64,000 nt of DNA from Smallanthus sonchifolius (taxonomy: Eukaryota; Streptophyta; Magnoliopsida; Asterales; Asteraceae): positions 24,354,001 to 24,418,000 of the forward strand of contig CM042035.1 of NCBI GenBank assembly GCA_023525975.1, written 5' to 3'. The position numbers and the translations under genes are program-made. Within the stretch, counting starts at the first letter, position 1. Every line of letters starts with the position of its first letter. A model generated the notes under the pieces. That model was not told the DNA's origin, searched no databases, and was given only the letters and a program-made list of their open reading frames with translations. Shown piece after piece: positions 47,916 to 60,129 of the stretch.

Positions 47916-48302
47916 GAAATAACTCTTTCAGTCTATTACTTTATCACCTTCCACACATGACTCATTTTTACTTGCATTCTCCTCTTGCGCGCGCGTTCCG
48001 CCTTACGTCAACACGTGCGTCACCCGCCGGCGAGCGTTTAGTTCTTATACTTCCTTGTACAAAATATATTCCCACGCTCACCCGGGGCGTAAGAATAATT
48101 GACTAGTATATGAAGACACACGTGTTCCACTCGACGTCTAAACGTGTGTCTCCCGCGATCGGGCCATCCCCGACACGGACCCGCGCGCCCGAGTCTTTAC
48201 GTACGTTGACCGTTTTTTGACAAAAACTTGTTACGCCCACGCCCGCTTGCAAAATAATCAACGGGTGACGTTGTTTTGGGTAAAAAAAAATAAATTAAAA
48301 AA

Positions 48303-48422
48303 GGGGTTGCAACACGAGGACTTCCCAGGGGGTCACCCATCCTAGTAGTACTCTCGCCTAAGCACGCTTAACTGCGGAGTTCTGATGGGATCCGGTGCTT
48401 TAGTGCTGGTATGATCGCAACC
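48303..48422 (-). rRNA. 5S rRNA: 5S rRNA gene, copy 95 (64A/75C class)
   Basis: Complete, 120 bp, G64A and G75C, short terminator. Confidence 0.97.
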
Positions 48423-48813
48423 GAAATAACTCTTTCAGTCTATTACTTTATCCCCTTCCACACATGACTCATTTTTACTTGCATTCTCCTCTTGCGCGCG
48501 CGTTCCGCCTTACGTCAACACGTGCGTCACCCGCCGGCGAGCGTTTAGTTCTTATACTTCCTTGTACAAAACATATTCCCACGCTCACCCGGGGCGTAAG
48601 AATAATTGACTAGTATATGAAGACACACGTGTTCCACTCGACGTCTAAACGTGTGTCTCCCGCGATCGGGCCTTCCCCGACACGGACCCGCGCGCCCGAG
48701 TCTTTACGTACGTTGACCGTTTTTTAACAAAAACTCGTTACGCCCACGCCCGCTTGCAAAATAATCAACGGGTGACGTTGTTTTGAGTAAAAAAAAAATA
48801 ATTACTTAAAAAA

Positions 48814-48933
48814 GGGGTTGCAACACGAGGACTTCCCAGGGGGTCACCCATCTTAGTACTACTCTCGCCCAAGCACGCTTAACTGCGGAGTTCTGATGGG
48901 ATCCGGTGCTTTAGTGCTGGTATGATCGCAACC
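48814..48933 (-). rRNA. 5S rRNA: 5S rRNA gene, copy 96 (81A class)
   Basis: Complete, 120 bp, G81A. Confidence 0.97.
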
Positions 48934-49323
48934 GAAATAACTCTTTCATTCTATTACTTTATCCCCTTCCACACATGACTCATTTTTACTTGCATTCTCC
49001 TCTTGCGCGCGCGTTCCGCCTTACGTCAACACGTGCGTCACCCGCCGGCGAGCGTTTAGTTCTTATACTTCCTTGTACAAAACATATTCCCACGCTCACC
49101 CGAGGCGTAAGAATAATTGACTAGTATATGAAGACACACGTGTTCCACTCGACGTCTAAACGTGTGTCTCCCGCGATCGGGCGTTCCCCGACACGGACCC
49201 GCGCGCCCGAGTCTTTACGTACGTTGACCGTTTTTTAACAAAAACTCGTTACGCCCACGCCCGCTTGCAAAATAATCAACGGGTGACGTTGTTTTGAGTA
49301 AAAAAAAATAATTACTTAAAAAA

Positions 49324-49444
49324 GGGGTTGCAACACGAGGACTTCCCAGGGGGGTCACCCATCTTAGTACTACTCTCGCCCAAGCACGCTTAACTGCGGA
49401 GTTCTGATGGGATCCGGTGCTTTAGTGCTGGTATGATCGCAACC
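49324..49444 (-). rRNA. 5S rRNA: 5S rRNA gene, copy 97 (81A class, 121 bp)
   Basis: G81A plus one extra C in the C run at 91-95, so the C box holds six C and the gene is 121 bp. First of five such genes. Confidence 0.96.
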
Positions 49445-49831
49445 GAAATAACTCTTTCAGTCTATTACTTTATCACCTTCCACACATGACTCATTTTTAC
49501 TTGCATTCTCCTCTTGCGCGCGCGTTCCGCCTTTCGTCAACACGTGCGTCACCCGCCGGCGAGCGTTTAGTTCTTATACTTCCTTGTACAAAACATATTC
49601 CCACGCTCACCCGAGGCGTAAGAATAATTGACTAGTATATGAAGACACACGTGTTCCACTCGACGTCTAACCGTGTGTCTCCCGCGATCGGGCCTTCCCC
49701 GACACGGACCCGCGCGCCCGAGTCTTTACGTACGTTGACCGTTTTTTGACAAAAACTTGTTACGCCCACGCCCGCTTGCAAAATAATCAACGGGTGACGT
49801 TGTTTTGAGTAAAAAAAAATAAATTAAAAAA

Positions 49832-49951
49832 GGGGTTGCAACACGAGGACTTCCCAGGGGGTCACCCATCCTAGTAGTACTCTCGCCTAAGCACGCTTAA
49901 CTGCGGAGTTCTGATGGGATCCGGTGCTTTAGTGCTGGTATGATCGCAACC
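49832..49951 (-). rRNA. 5S rRNA: 5S rRNA gene, copy 98 (64A/75C class)
   Basis: Complete, 120 bp, G64A and G75C, short terminator. Downstream spacer has the TTTCGTC variant. Confidence 0.97.
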
Positions 49952-50341
49952 GAAATAACTCTTTCAGTCTATTACTTTATCCCCTTCCACACATGACTCA
50001 TTTTTACTTGCATTCTCCTCTTGCGCGCGCGTTCCGCCTTACGTCAACACGTGCGTCACCCGCCGGCGAGCGTTTAGTTCTTATACTTCCTTGTACAAAA
50101 CATATTCCCACGCTCACCCGGGGCGTAAGAATAATTGACTAGTATATGAAGACACACGTGTTCCACTCGACGTCTAAACGTGTGTCTCCCGCGATCGGGC
50201 GTTCCCCGACACGGACCCGCGCGCCCGAGTCTTTACGTACGTTGACCGTTTTTTAACAAAAACTCGTTACGCCCACGCCCGCTTGCAAAATAATCAACGG
50301 GTGACGTTGTTTTGAGTAAAAAAAAATAATTACTTAAAAAA

Positions 50342-50461
50342 GGGGTTGCAACACGAGGACTTCCCAGGGGGTCACCCATCCTAGTACTACTCTCGCCCAA
50401 GCACGCTTAACTGCGGAGTTCTGATGGGATCCGGTGCTTTAGTGCTGGTATGATCGCAACC
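50342..50461 (-). rRNA. 5S rRNA: 5S rRNA gene, copy 99 (reference class)
   Basis: Complete, 120 bp, no class mark. Confidence 0.97.
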
Positions 50462-50850
50462 GAAATAACTCTTTCAGTCTATTACTTTATCCCCTTCCAC
50501 ACATGACTCATTTTTACTTGCATTCTCCTCTTGCGTGCGCGTTCCGCCTTACGTCAACACGTGCGTCACCCGCCGGCGAGCGTTTAGTTCTTATACTTCC
50601 TTGTACAAAACATATTCCCACGCTCACCCGGGGCGTAAGAATAATTGACTAGTATATGAAGACACACGTGTTCCACTCGACGTCTAAACGTGTGTCTCCC
50701 GCGATCGGGCGTTCCCCGACACGGACCCGCGCGCCCGAGTCTTTACGTACGTTGACCGTTTTTTGACAAAAACTTGTTACGCCCACGCCCGTTTGCAAAA
50801 TAATCAACGGGTGACGTTGTTTTGAGTAAAAAAAATAATTACTTAAAAAA

Positions 50851-50970
50851 GGGGTTGCAACACGAGGACTTCCCAGGGGGTCACCCATCCTAGTACTACT
50901 CTCGCCCAAGCACGCTTAACTGCGGAGTTCTGATGGGATCCGGTGCTTTAGTGCTGGTATGATCGCAACC
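50851..50970 (-). rRNA. 5S rRNA: 5S rRNA gene, copy 100 (reference class)
   Basis: Complete, 120 bp, no class mark. Downstream A run of 8; the spacer has GCGTGCGCG near 50533. Confidence 0.97.
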
Positions 50971-51359
50971 GAAATAACTCTTCCATTCTATTACTTTATC
51001 CCCTTCCACACATGACTCATTTTTACTTGCATTCTCCTCTTGCGCGCGCGTTCCGCCTTTCGTCAACACGTGCGTCACCCGCCGGCGAGCGTTTAGTTCT
51101 TATACTTCCTTGTACAAAACATATTCCCACGCTCACCCGAGGCGTAAGAATAATTGACTAGTATATGAAGACACACGTGTTCCACTCGACGTCTAACCGT
51201 GTGTCTCCCGCGATCGGGCCTTCCCCGACACGGACCCGCGCGCCCGAGTCTTTACGTACGTTGACCGTTTTTTGACAAAAACTTGTTACGCCCACGCCCG
51301 TTTGCAAAATAATCAACGGGTGACGTTGTTTTGAGTAAAAAAAATAATTACTTAAAAAA

Positions 51360-51479
51360 GGGGTTGCAACACGAGGACTTCCCAGGGGGTCACCCATCCT
51401 AGTACTACTCTCGCCCAAGCACGCTTAACTGCGGAGTTCTGATGGGATCCGGTGCTTTAGTGCTGGTATGATCGCAACC
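51360..51479 (-). rRNA. 5S rRNA: 5S rRNA gene, copy 101 (reference class)
   Basis: Complete, 120 bp, no class mark. Confidence 0.97.
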
Positions 51480-51866
51480 GAAATAACTCTTCCATTCTAT
51501 TACTTTATCCCCTTCCACACATGACTCATTTTTACTTGCATTCTCCTCTTGCGCGCGCGTTCCGCCTTTCGTCAACACGTGCGTCACCCGCCGGCGAGCG
51601 TTTAGTTCTTATACTTCCTTGTACAAAACATATTCCCACGCTCACCCGAGGCGTAAGAATAATTGACTAGTATATGAAGACACACGTGTTCCACTCGACG
51701 TCTAACCATGTGTCTCCCGCGATCGGGCCTTCCCCGACACGGACCCGCGCGCCCGAGTCTTTACGTACGTTGACCGTTTTTTGACAAAAACTTGTTACGC
51801 CCACGCCCGCTCGCAAAATAATCAACGGGTGACGTTGTTTTGAGTAAAAAAAAATAAATTAAAAAA

Positions 51867-51986
51867 GGGGTTGCAACACGAGGACTTCCCAGGGGGTCAC
51901 CCATCCTAGTAGTACTCTCGCCTAAGCACGCTTAACTGCGGAGTTCTGATGGGATCCGGTGCTTTAGTGCTGGTATGATCGCAACC
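51867..51986 (-). rRNA. 5S rRNA: 5S rRNA gene, copy 102 (64A/75C class)
   Basis: Complete, 120 bp, G64A and G75C, short terminator. Downstream spacer has the block mark CGCTCGCAAA and a private TAACCATG change near 51707. Confidence 0.97.
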
Positions 51987-52376
51987 GAAATAACTCTTTC
52001 AGTCTATTACTTTATCCCCTTCCACATATGACTCATTTTTACTTGCATTCTCCTCTTGCGCGCGCGTTCCGCCTTACGTCAACACGTGCGTCACCCGCCG
52101 GCGAGCGTTTAGTTCTTATACTTCCTTGTACAAAACATATTCCCACGCTCACCCGGGGCGTAAGAATAATTGACTAGTATATGAAGACACACGTGTTCCA
52201 CTCGACGTCTAAACGTGTGTCTCCCGCGATCGGGCCTTCCCCGACACGGACCCGCGCGCCCGAGTCTTTACGTACGTTGACCGTTTTTTAACAAAAACTC
52301 GTTACGCCCACGCCCGCTTGCAAAATAATCAACGGGTGACGTTGTTTTGAGTAAAAAAAAATAATTACTTAAAAAA

Positions 52377-52496
52377 GGGGTTGCAACACGAGGACTTCCC
52401 AGGGGGTCACCCATCTTAGTACTACTCTCGCCCAAGCACGCTTAACTGCGGAGTTCTGATGGGATCCGGTGCTTTAGTGCTGGTATGATCGCAACC
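52377..52496 (-). rRNA. 5S rRNA: 5S rRNA gene, copy 103 (81A class)
   Basis: Complete, 120 bp, G81A. Downstream spacer has the block mark CCACATATGAC. Confidence 0.97.
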
Positions 52497-52886
52497 GAAA
52501 TAACTCTTTCATTCTATTACTTTATCCCCTTCCACACATGACTCATTTTTACTTACATTCTCCTCTTGCGCGCGCGTTCCGCCTTACGTCAACACGTGCG
52601 TCACCCGCCGGCGAGCGTTTAGTTCTTATACTTCCTTGTACAAAACATATTCCCACGCTCACCCGAGGCGTAAGAATAATTGACTAGTATATGAAGACAC
52701 ACGTGTTCCACTCGACGTCTAAACGTGTGTCTCCCGCGATCGGGCGTTCCCCGACACGGACCCGCGCGCCCGAGTCTTTACGTACGTTGACCGTTTTTTA
52801 ACAAAAACTCGTTACGCCCACGCCCGCTTGCAAAATAATCAACGGGTGACGTTGTTTTGAGTAAAAAAAAATAATTACTTAAAAAA

Positions 52887-53007
52887 GGGGTTGCAACACG
52901 AGGACTTCCCAGGGGGGTCACCCATCTTAGTACTACTCTCGCCCAAGCACGCTTAACTGCGGAGTTCTGATGGGATCCGGTGCTTTAGTGTTGGTATGAT
53001 CGCAACC
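52887..53007 (-). rRNA. 5S rRNA: 5S rRNA gene, copy 104 (81A class, 121 bp, G17A)
   Basis: G81A with the extra C, plus private G17A in helix II. Confidence 0.96.
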
Positions 53008-53394
53008 GAAATAACTCTTTCAGTCTATTACTTTATCACCTTCCACACATGACTCATTTTTACTTGCATTCTCCTCTTGCGCGCTCGTTCCGCCTTACGT
53101 CAACACGTGCGTCACCCGCCGGCGAGCGTTTAGTTCTTATACTTCCTTGTACAAAATATATTCCCACGCTCACCCGGGGCGTAAGAATAATTGACTAGTA
53201 TATGAAGACACACGTGTTCCACTCGACGTCTAAACGTGTGTCTCCCGCGATCGGGCGTTCCCCGACACGGACCCGCGCGCCCGAGTCTTTACGTACGTTG
53301 ACCGTTTTTTGACAAAAACTTGTTACGCCCACGCCCGCTTGCAAAATAATCAACGGGTGACGTTGTTTTGGGTAAAAAAAAATAAATTAAAAAA

Positions 53395-53514
53395 GGGGTT
53401 GCAACACGAGGACTTCCCAGGGGGTCACCCATCCTAGTAGTACTCTCGCCTAAGCACGCTTAACTGCGGAGTTCTGATGGGATCCGGTGCTTTAGTGCTG
53501 GTATGATCGCAACC
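53395..53514 (-). rRNA. 5S rRNA: 5S rRNA gene, copy 105 (64A/75C class)
   Basis: Complete, 120 bp, G64A and G75C, short terminator. Its downstream spacer has a private GCGCTCG change near 53085. Confidence 0.97.
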
Positions 53515-53905
53515 GAAATAACTCTTTCAGTCTATTACTTTATCCCCTTCCACACATGACTCATTTTTACTTGCATTCTCCTCTTGCGCGCGCGTTCCGC
53601 CTTACGTCAACACGTGCGTCACCCGCCGGCGAGCGTTTAGTTCTTATACTTCCTTGTACAAAACATATTCCCACGCTCACCCGGGGCGTAAGAATAATTG
53701 ACTAGTATATGAAGACACACGTGTTCCACTCGACGTCTAAACGTGTGTCTCCCGCGATCGGGCCTTCCCCGACACGGACCCGCGCGCCCGAGTCTTTACG
53801 TACGTTGACCGTTTTTTAACAAAAACTCGTTACGCCCACGCCCGCTTGCAAAATAATCAACGGGTGACGTTGTTTTGAGTAAAAAAAAAATAATTACTTA
53901 AAAAA

Positions 53906-54025
53906 GGGGTTGCAACACGAGGACTTCCCAGGGGGTCACCCATCTTAGTACTACTCTCGCCCAAGCACGCTTAACTGCGGAGTTCTGATGGGATCCGGTG
54001 CTTTAGTGCTGGTATGATCGCAACC
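53906..54025 (-). rRNA. 5S rRNA: 5S rRNA gene, copy 106 (81A class)
   Basis: Complete, 120 bp, G81A. Downstream A run of 10. Confidence 0.97.
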
Positions 54026-54415
54026 GAAATAACTCTTTCATTCTATTACTTTATCCCCTTCCACACATGACTCATTTTTACTTGCATTCTCCTCTTGCGC
54101 GCGCGTTCCGCCTTACGTCAACACGTGCGTCACCCGCCGGCGAGCGTTTAGTTCTTATACTTCCTTGTACAAAACATATTCCCACGCTCACCCGAGGCGT
54201 AAGAATAATTGACTAGTATATGAAGACACACGTGTTCCACTCGACGTCTAAACGTGTGTCTCCCGCGATCGGGCGTTCCCCGACACGGACCCGCGCGCCC
54301 GAGTCTTTACGTACGTTGACCGTTTTTTAACAAAAACTCGTTACGCCCACGCCCGCTTGCAAAATAATCAACGGGTGACGTTGTTTTGAGTAAAAAAAAA
54401 TAATTACTTAAAAAA

Positions 54416-54536
54416 GGGGTTGCAACACGAGGACTTCCCAGGGGGGTCACCCATCTTAGTACTACTCTCGCCCAAGCACGCTTAACTGCGGAGTTCTGAT
54501 GGGATCCGGTGCTTTAGTGCTGGTATGATCGCAACC
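54416..54536 (-). rRNA. 5S rRNA: 5S rRNA gene, copy 107 (81A class, 121 bp)
   Basis: G81A with the extra C in the C box. Confidence 0.96.
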
Positions 54537-54923
54537 GAAATAACTCTTTCAGTCTATTACTTTATCACCTTCCACACATGACTCATTTTTACTTGCATTC
54601 TCCTCTTGCGCGCGCGTTCCGCCTTTCGTCAACACGTGCGTCACCCGCCGGCGAGCGTTTAGTTCTTATACTTCCTTGTACAAAACATATTCCCACGCTC
54701 ACCCGAGGCGTAAGAATAATTGACTAGTATATGAAGACACACGTGTTCCACTCGACGTCTAACCGTGTGTCTCCCGCGATCGGGCCTTCCCCGACACGGA
54801 CCCGCGCGCCCGAGTCTTTACGTACGTTGACCGTTTTTTGACAAAAACTTGTTACGCCCACGCCCGCTTGCAAAATAATCAACGGGTGACGTTGTTTTGA
54901 GTAAAAAAAAATAAATTAAAAAA

Positions 54924-55043
54924 GGGGTTGCAACACGAGGACTTCCCAGGGGGTCACCCATCCTAGTAGTACTCTCGCCTAAGCACGCTTAACTGCGGAG
55001 TTCTGATGGGATCCGGTGCTTTAGTGCTGGTATGATCGCAACC
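54924..55043 (-). rRNA. 5S rRNA: 5S rRNA gene, copy 108 (64A/75C class)
   Basis: Complete, 120 bp, G64A and G75C, short terminator. Confidence 0.97.
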
Positions 55044-55433
55044 GAAATAACTCTTTCAGTCTATTACTTTATCCCCTTCCACACATGACTCATTTTTACT
55101 TGCATTCTCCTCTTGCGCGCGCGTTCCGCCTTACGTCAACACGTGCGTCACCCGCCGGCGAGCGTTTAGTTCTTATACTTCCTTGTACAAAACATATTCC
55201 CACGCTCACCCGGGGCGTAAGAATAATTGACTAGTATATGAAGACACACGTGTTCCACTCGACGTCTAAACGTGTGTCTCCCGCGATCGGGCGTTCCCCG
55301 ACACGGACCCGCGCGCCCGAGTCTTTACGTACGTTGACCGTTTTTTAACAAAAACTCGTTACGCCCACGCCCGCTTGCAAAATAATCAACGGGTGACGTT
55401 GTTTTGAGTAAAAAAAAATAATTACTTAAAAAA

Positions 55434-55553
55434 GGGGTTGCAACACGAGGACTTCCCAGGGGGTCACCCATCCTAGTACTACTCTCGCCCAAGCACGCTT
55501 AACTGCGGAGTTCTGATGGGATCCGGTGCTTTAGTGCTGGTATGATCGCAACC
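55434..55553 (-). rRNA. 5S rRNA: 5S rRNA gene, copy 109 (reference class)
   Basis: Complete, 120 bp, no class mark. Confidence 0.97.
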
Positions 55554-55942
55554 GAAATAACTCTTTCAGTCTATTACTTTATCCCCTTCCACACATGACT
55601 CATTTTTACTTGCATTCTCCTCTTGCGTGCGCGTTCCGCCTTACGTCAACACATGCGTCACCCGCCGGCGAGCGTTTAGTTCTTATACTTCCTTGTACAA
55701 AACATATTCCCACGCTCACCCGGGGCGTAAGAATAATTGACTAGTATATGAAGACACACGTGTTCCACTCGACGTCTAAACGTGTGTCTCCCGCGATCGG
55801 GCGTTCCCCGACACGGACCCGCGCGCCCGAGTCTTTACGTACGTTGACCGTTTTTTGACAAAAACTTGTTACGCCCACGCCCGTTTGCAAAATAATCAAC
55901 GGGTGACGTTGTTTTGAGTAAAAAAAATAATTACTTAAAAAA

Positions 55943-56062
55943 GGGGTTGCAACACGAGGACTTCCCAGGGGGTCACCCATCCTAGTACTACTCTCGCCCA
56001 AGCACGCTTAACTGCGGAGTTCTGATGGGATCCGGTGCTTTAGTGCTGGTATGATCGCAACC
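55943..56062 (-). rRNA. 5S rRNA: 5S rRNA gene, copy 110 (reference class)
   Basis: Complete, 120 bp, no class mark. Downstream spacer has GCGTGCGCG and a private ACACATGCG change. Confidence 0.97.
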
Positions 56063-56449
56063 GAAATAACTCTTCCATTCTATTACTTTATCCCCTTCCA
56101 CACATGACTCATTTTTACTTGCATTCTCCTCTTGCGCGCGCGTTCCGCCTTTCGTCAACACGTGCGTCACCCGCCGGCGAGCGTTTAGTTCTTATACTTC
56201 CTTGTACAAAACATATTCCCACGCTCACCCGAGGCGTAAGAATAATTGACTAGTATATGAAGACACACGTGTTCCACTCGACGTCTAACCGTGTGTCTCC
56301 CGCGATCGGGCCTTCCCCGACACGGACCCGCGCGCCCGAGTCTTTACGTACGTTGACCGTTTTTTGACAAAAACTTGTTACGCCCACGCCCGTTTGCAAA
56401 ATAATCAACGGGTGACGTTGTTTTGAGTAAAAAAAAATAAATTAAAAAA

Positions 56450-56569
56450 GGGGTTGCAACACGAGGACTTCCCAGGGGGTCACCCATCCTAGTACTACTC
56501 TCGCCCAAGCACGCTTAACTGCGGAGTTCTGATGGGATCCGGTGCTTTAGTGCTGGTATGATCGCAACC
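56450..56569 (-). rRNA. 5S rRNA: 5S rRNA gene, copy 111 (reference class with short terminator)
   Basis: Complete, 120 bp, no class mark, yet followed by the 3-bp-shorter terminator otherwise seen only with 64A/75C genes. The reverse combination to copy 86 and probably an exchange product. Confidence 0.97.
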
Positions 56570-56956
56570 GAAATAACTCTTCCATTCTATTACTTTATCC
56601 CCTTCCACACATGACTCATTTTTACTTGCATTCTCCTCTTGCGCGCGCGTTCCGCCTTTCGTCAACACGTGCGTCACCCGCCGGCGAGCGTTTAGTTCTT
56701 ATACTTCCTTGTACAAAACATATTCCCACGCTCACCCGAGGCGTAAGAATAATTGACTAGTATATGAAGACACACGTGTTCCACTCGACGTCTAACCGTG
56801 TGTCTCCCGCGATCGGGCCTTCCCCGACACGGACCCGCGCGCCCGAGTCTTTACGTACGTTGACCGTTTTTTGACAAAAACTTGTTACGCCCACGCCCGC
56901 TCGCAAAATAATCAACGGGTGACGTTGTTTTGAGTAAAAAAAAATAAATTAAAAAA

Positions 56957-57076
56957 GGGGTTGCAACACGAGGACTTCCCAGGGGGTCACCCATCCTAGT
57001 AGTACTCTCGCCTAAGCACGCTTAACTGCGGAGTTCTGATGGGATCCGGTGCTTTAGTGCTGGTATGATCGCAACC
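56957..57076 (-). rRNA. 5S rRNA: 5S rRNA gene, copy 112 (64A/75C class)
   Basis: Complete, 120 bp, G64A and G75C, short terminator. Counterpart of copy 102. Confidence 0.97.
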
Positions 57077-57466
57077 GAAATAACTCTTTCAGTCTATTAC
57101 TTTATCCCCTTCCACATATGACTCATTTTTACTTGCATTCTCCTCTTGCGCGCGCGTTCCGCCTTACGTCAACACGTGCGTCACCCGCCGGCGAGCGTTT
57201 AGTTCTTATACTTCCTTGTACAAAACATATTCCCACGCTCACCCGGGGCGTAAGAATAATTGACTAGTATATGAAGACACACGTGTTCCACTCGACGTCT
57301 AAACGTGTGTCTCCCGCGATCGGGCCTTCCCCGACACGGACCCGCGCGCCCGAGTCTTTACGTACGTTGACCGTTTTTTAACAAAAACTCGTTACGCCCA
57401 CGCCCGCTTGCAAAATAATCAACGGGTGACGTTGTTTTGAGTAAAAAAAAATAATTACTTAAAAAA

Positions 57467-57586
57467 GGGGTTGCAACACGAGGACTTCCCAGGGGGTCAC
57501 CCATCTTAGTACTACTCTCGCCCAAGCACGCTTAACTGCGGAGTTCTGATGGGATCCGGTGCTTTAGTGCTGGTATGATCGCAACC
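57467..57586 (-). rRNA. 5S rRNA: 5S rRNA gene, copy 113 (81A class)
   Basis: Complete, 120 bp, G81A. Confidence 0.97.
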
Positions 57587-57976
57587 GAAATAACTCTTTC
57601 ATTCTATTACTTTATCCCCTTCCACACATGACTCATTTTTACTTGCATTCTCCTCTTGCGCGCGCGTTCCGCCTTACGTCAACACGTGCGTCACCCGCCG
57701 GCGAGCGTTTAGTTCTTATACTTCCTTGTACAAAACATATTCCCACGCTCACCCGAGGCGTAAGAATAATTGACTAGTATATGAAGACACACGTGTTCCA
57801 CTCGACGTCTAAACGTGTGTCTCCCGCGATCGGGCGTTCCCCGACACGGACCCGCGCGCCCGAGTCTTTACGTACGTTGACCGTTTTTTAACAAAAACTC
57901 GTTACGCCCACGCCCGCTTGCAAAATAATCAACGGGTGACGTTGTTTTGAGTAAAAAAAAATAATTACTTAAAAAA

Positions 57977-58097
57977 GGGGTTGCAACACGAGGACTTCCC
58001 AGGGGGGTCACCCATCTTAGTACTACTCTCGCCCAAGCACGCTTAACTGCGGAGTTCTGATGGGATCCGGTGCTTTAGTGCTGGTATGATCGCAACC
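57977..58097 (-). rRNA. 5S rRNA: 5S rRNA gene, copy 114 (81A class, 121 bp)
   Basis: G81A with the extra C in the C box. Confidence 0.96.
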
Positions 58098-58484
58098 GAA
58101 ATAACTCTTTCAGTCTATTACTTTATCACCTTCCACACATGACTCATTTTTACTTGCATTCTCCTCTTGCGCGCGCGTTCCGCCTTACGTCAACACGTGC
58201 GTCACCCGCCGGCGAGCGTTTAGTTCTTATACTTCCTTGTACAAAATATATTCCCACGCTCACCCGGGGCGTAAGAATAATTGACTAGTATATGAAGACA
58301 CACGTGTTCCACTCGACGTCTAAACGTGTGTCTCCCGCGATCGGGCGTTCCCCGACACGGACCCGCGCGCCCGAGTCTTTACGTACGTTGACCGTTTTTT
58401 GACAAAAACTTGTTACGCCCACGCCCGCTTGCAAAATAATCAACGGGTGACGTTGTTTTGGGTAAAAAAAAATAAATTAAAAAA

Positions 58485-58604
58485 GGGGTTGCAACACGAG
58501 GACTTCCCAGGGGGTCACCCATCCTAGTAGTACTCTCGCCTAAGCACGCTTAACTGCGGAGTTCTGATGGGATCCGGTGCTTTAGTGCTGGTATGATCGC
58601 AACC
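58485..58604 (-). rRNA. 5S rRNA: 5S rRNA gene, copy 115 (64A/75C class)
   Basis: Complete, 120 bp, G64A and G75C, short terminator. The spacer to its right has a one-base loss (CACCCCCGGCG). Confidence 0.97.
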
Positions 58605-58990
58605 GAAATAACTCTTTCAGTCTATTACTTTATCCCCTTCCACACATGACTCATTTTTACTTGCATTCTCCTCTTGCGCGCGCGTTCCGCCTTACGTCAA
58701 CACGTGCGTCACCCCCGGCGAGCGTTTAGTTCTTATACTTCCTTGTACAAAACATATTCCCACGCTCACCCGGGGCGTAAGAATAATTGACTAGTATATG
58801 AAGACACACGTGTTCCACTCGACGTCTAACCGTGTGTCTCCCGCGATCGGGCCTTCCCCGACACGGACCCGCGCGCCCGAGTCTTTACGTACGTTGACCG
58901 TTTTTTGACAAAAACTTGTTACGCCCACGCCCGCTTGCAAAATAATCAACGGGTGACGTTGTTTTGAGTAAAAAAAAATAAATTAAAAAA

Positions 58991-59110
58991 GGGGTTGCAA
59001 CACGAGGACTTCCCAGGGGGTCACCCATCCTAGTAGTACTCTCGCCTAAGCACGCTTAACTGCGGAGTTCTGATGGGATCCGGTGCTTTAGTGCTGGTAT
59101 GATCGCAACC
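58991..59110 (-). rRNA. 5S rRNA: 5S rRNA gene, copy 116 (64A/75C class)
   Basis: Complete, 120 bp, G64A and G75C, short terminator. The only case of two neighbouring genes of this class (with copy 115). Confidence 0.97.
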
Positions 59111-59500
59111 GAAATAACTCTTTCAGTCTATTACTTTATCCCCTTCCACACATGACTCATTTTTACTTGCATTCTCCTCTTGCGCGCGCGTTCCGCCTTA
59201 CGTCAACACGTGCGTCACCCGCCGGCGAGCGTTTAGTTCTTATACTTCCTTGTACAAAACATATTCCCACGCTCACCCGGGGCGTAAGAATAATTGACTA
59301 GTATATGAAGACACACGTGTTCCACTCGACGTCTAAACGTGTGTCTCCCGCGATCGGGCGTTCCCCGACACGGACCCGCGCGCCCGAGTCTTTACGTACG
59401 TTGACCGTTTTTTAACAAAAACTCGTTACGCCCACGCCCGCTTGCAAAATAATCAACGGGTGACGTTGTTTTGAGTAAAAAAAAATAATTACTTAAAAAA

Positions 59501-59620
59501 GGGGTTGCAACACAAGGACTTCCCAGGGGGTCACCCATCCTAGTACTACTCTCGCCCAAGCACGCTTAACTGCGGAGTTCTGATGGGATCCGGTGCTTTA
59601 GTGCTGGTATGATCGCAACC
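59501..59620 (-). rRNA. 5S rRNA: 5S rRNA gene, copy 117 (reference class, C107T)
   Basis: Complete, 120 bp, with private C107T at a CpG. Confidence 0.97.
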
Positions 59621-60009
59621 GAAATAACTCTTTCAGTCTATTACTTTATCCCCTTCCACACATGACTCATTTTTACTTGCATTCTCCTCTTGCGTGCGCG
59701 TTCCGCCTTACGTCAACACGTGCGTCACCCGCCGGCGAGCGTTTAGTTCTTATACTTCCTTGTACAAAACATATTCCCACGCTCACCCGGGGCGTAAGAA
59801 TAATTGACTAGTATATGAAGACACACGTGTTCCACTCGACGTCTAAACGTGTGTCTCCCGCGATCGGGCGTTCCCCGACACGGACCCGCGCGCCCGAGTC
59901 TTTACGTACGTTGACCGTTTTTTGACAAAAACTTGTTACGCCCACGCCCGTTTGCAAAATAATCAACGGGTGACGTTGTTTTGAGTAAAAAAAATAATTA
60001 CTTAAAAAA

Positions 60010-60129
60010 GGGGTTGCAACACGAGGACTTCCCAGGGGGTCACCCATCCTAGTACTACTCTCGCCCAAGCACGCTTAACTGCGGAGTTCTGATGGGATCC
60101 GGTGCTTTAGTGCTGGTATGATCGCAACC
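60010..60129 (-). rRNA. 5S rRNA: 5S rRNA gene, copy 118 (reference class)
   Basis: Complete, 120 bp, no class mark. Confidence 0.97.

Noticed and set aside
50649..50909. Recurrent 86-codon open frame on the minus strand in many units
   Set aside because: It begins at a TTG inside the 5S rRNA gene and runs through the terminator into the spacer. It is open only when the spacer A run has 8 bases, which sets the frame; it is a shadow of the rRNA repeat.
50896..51078. Recurrent 60-codon open frame on the minus strand
   Set aside because: It starts at a GTG in the spacer and ends in the 5S gene. It exists only in units with TTTCGTC instead of TTACGTC, a change that removes a stop codon. No ribosome site or protein family signal.
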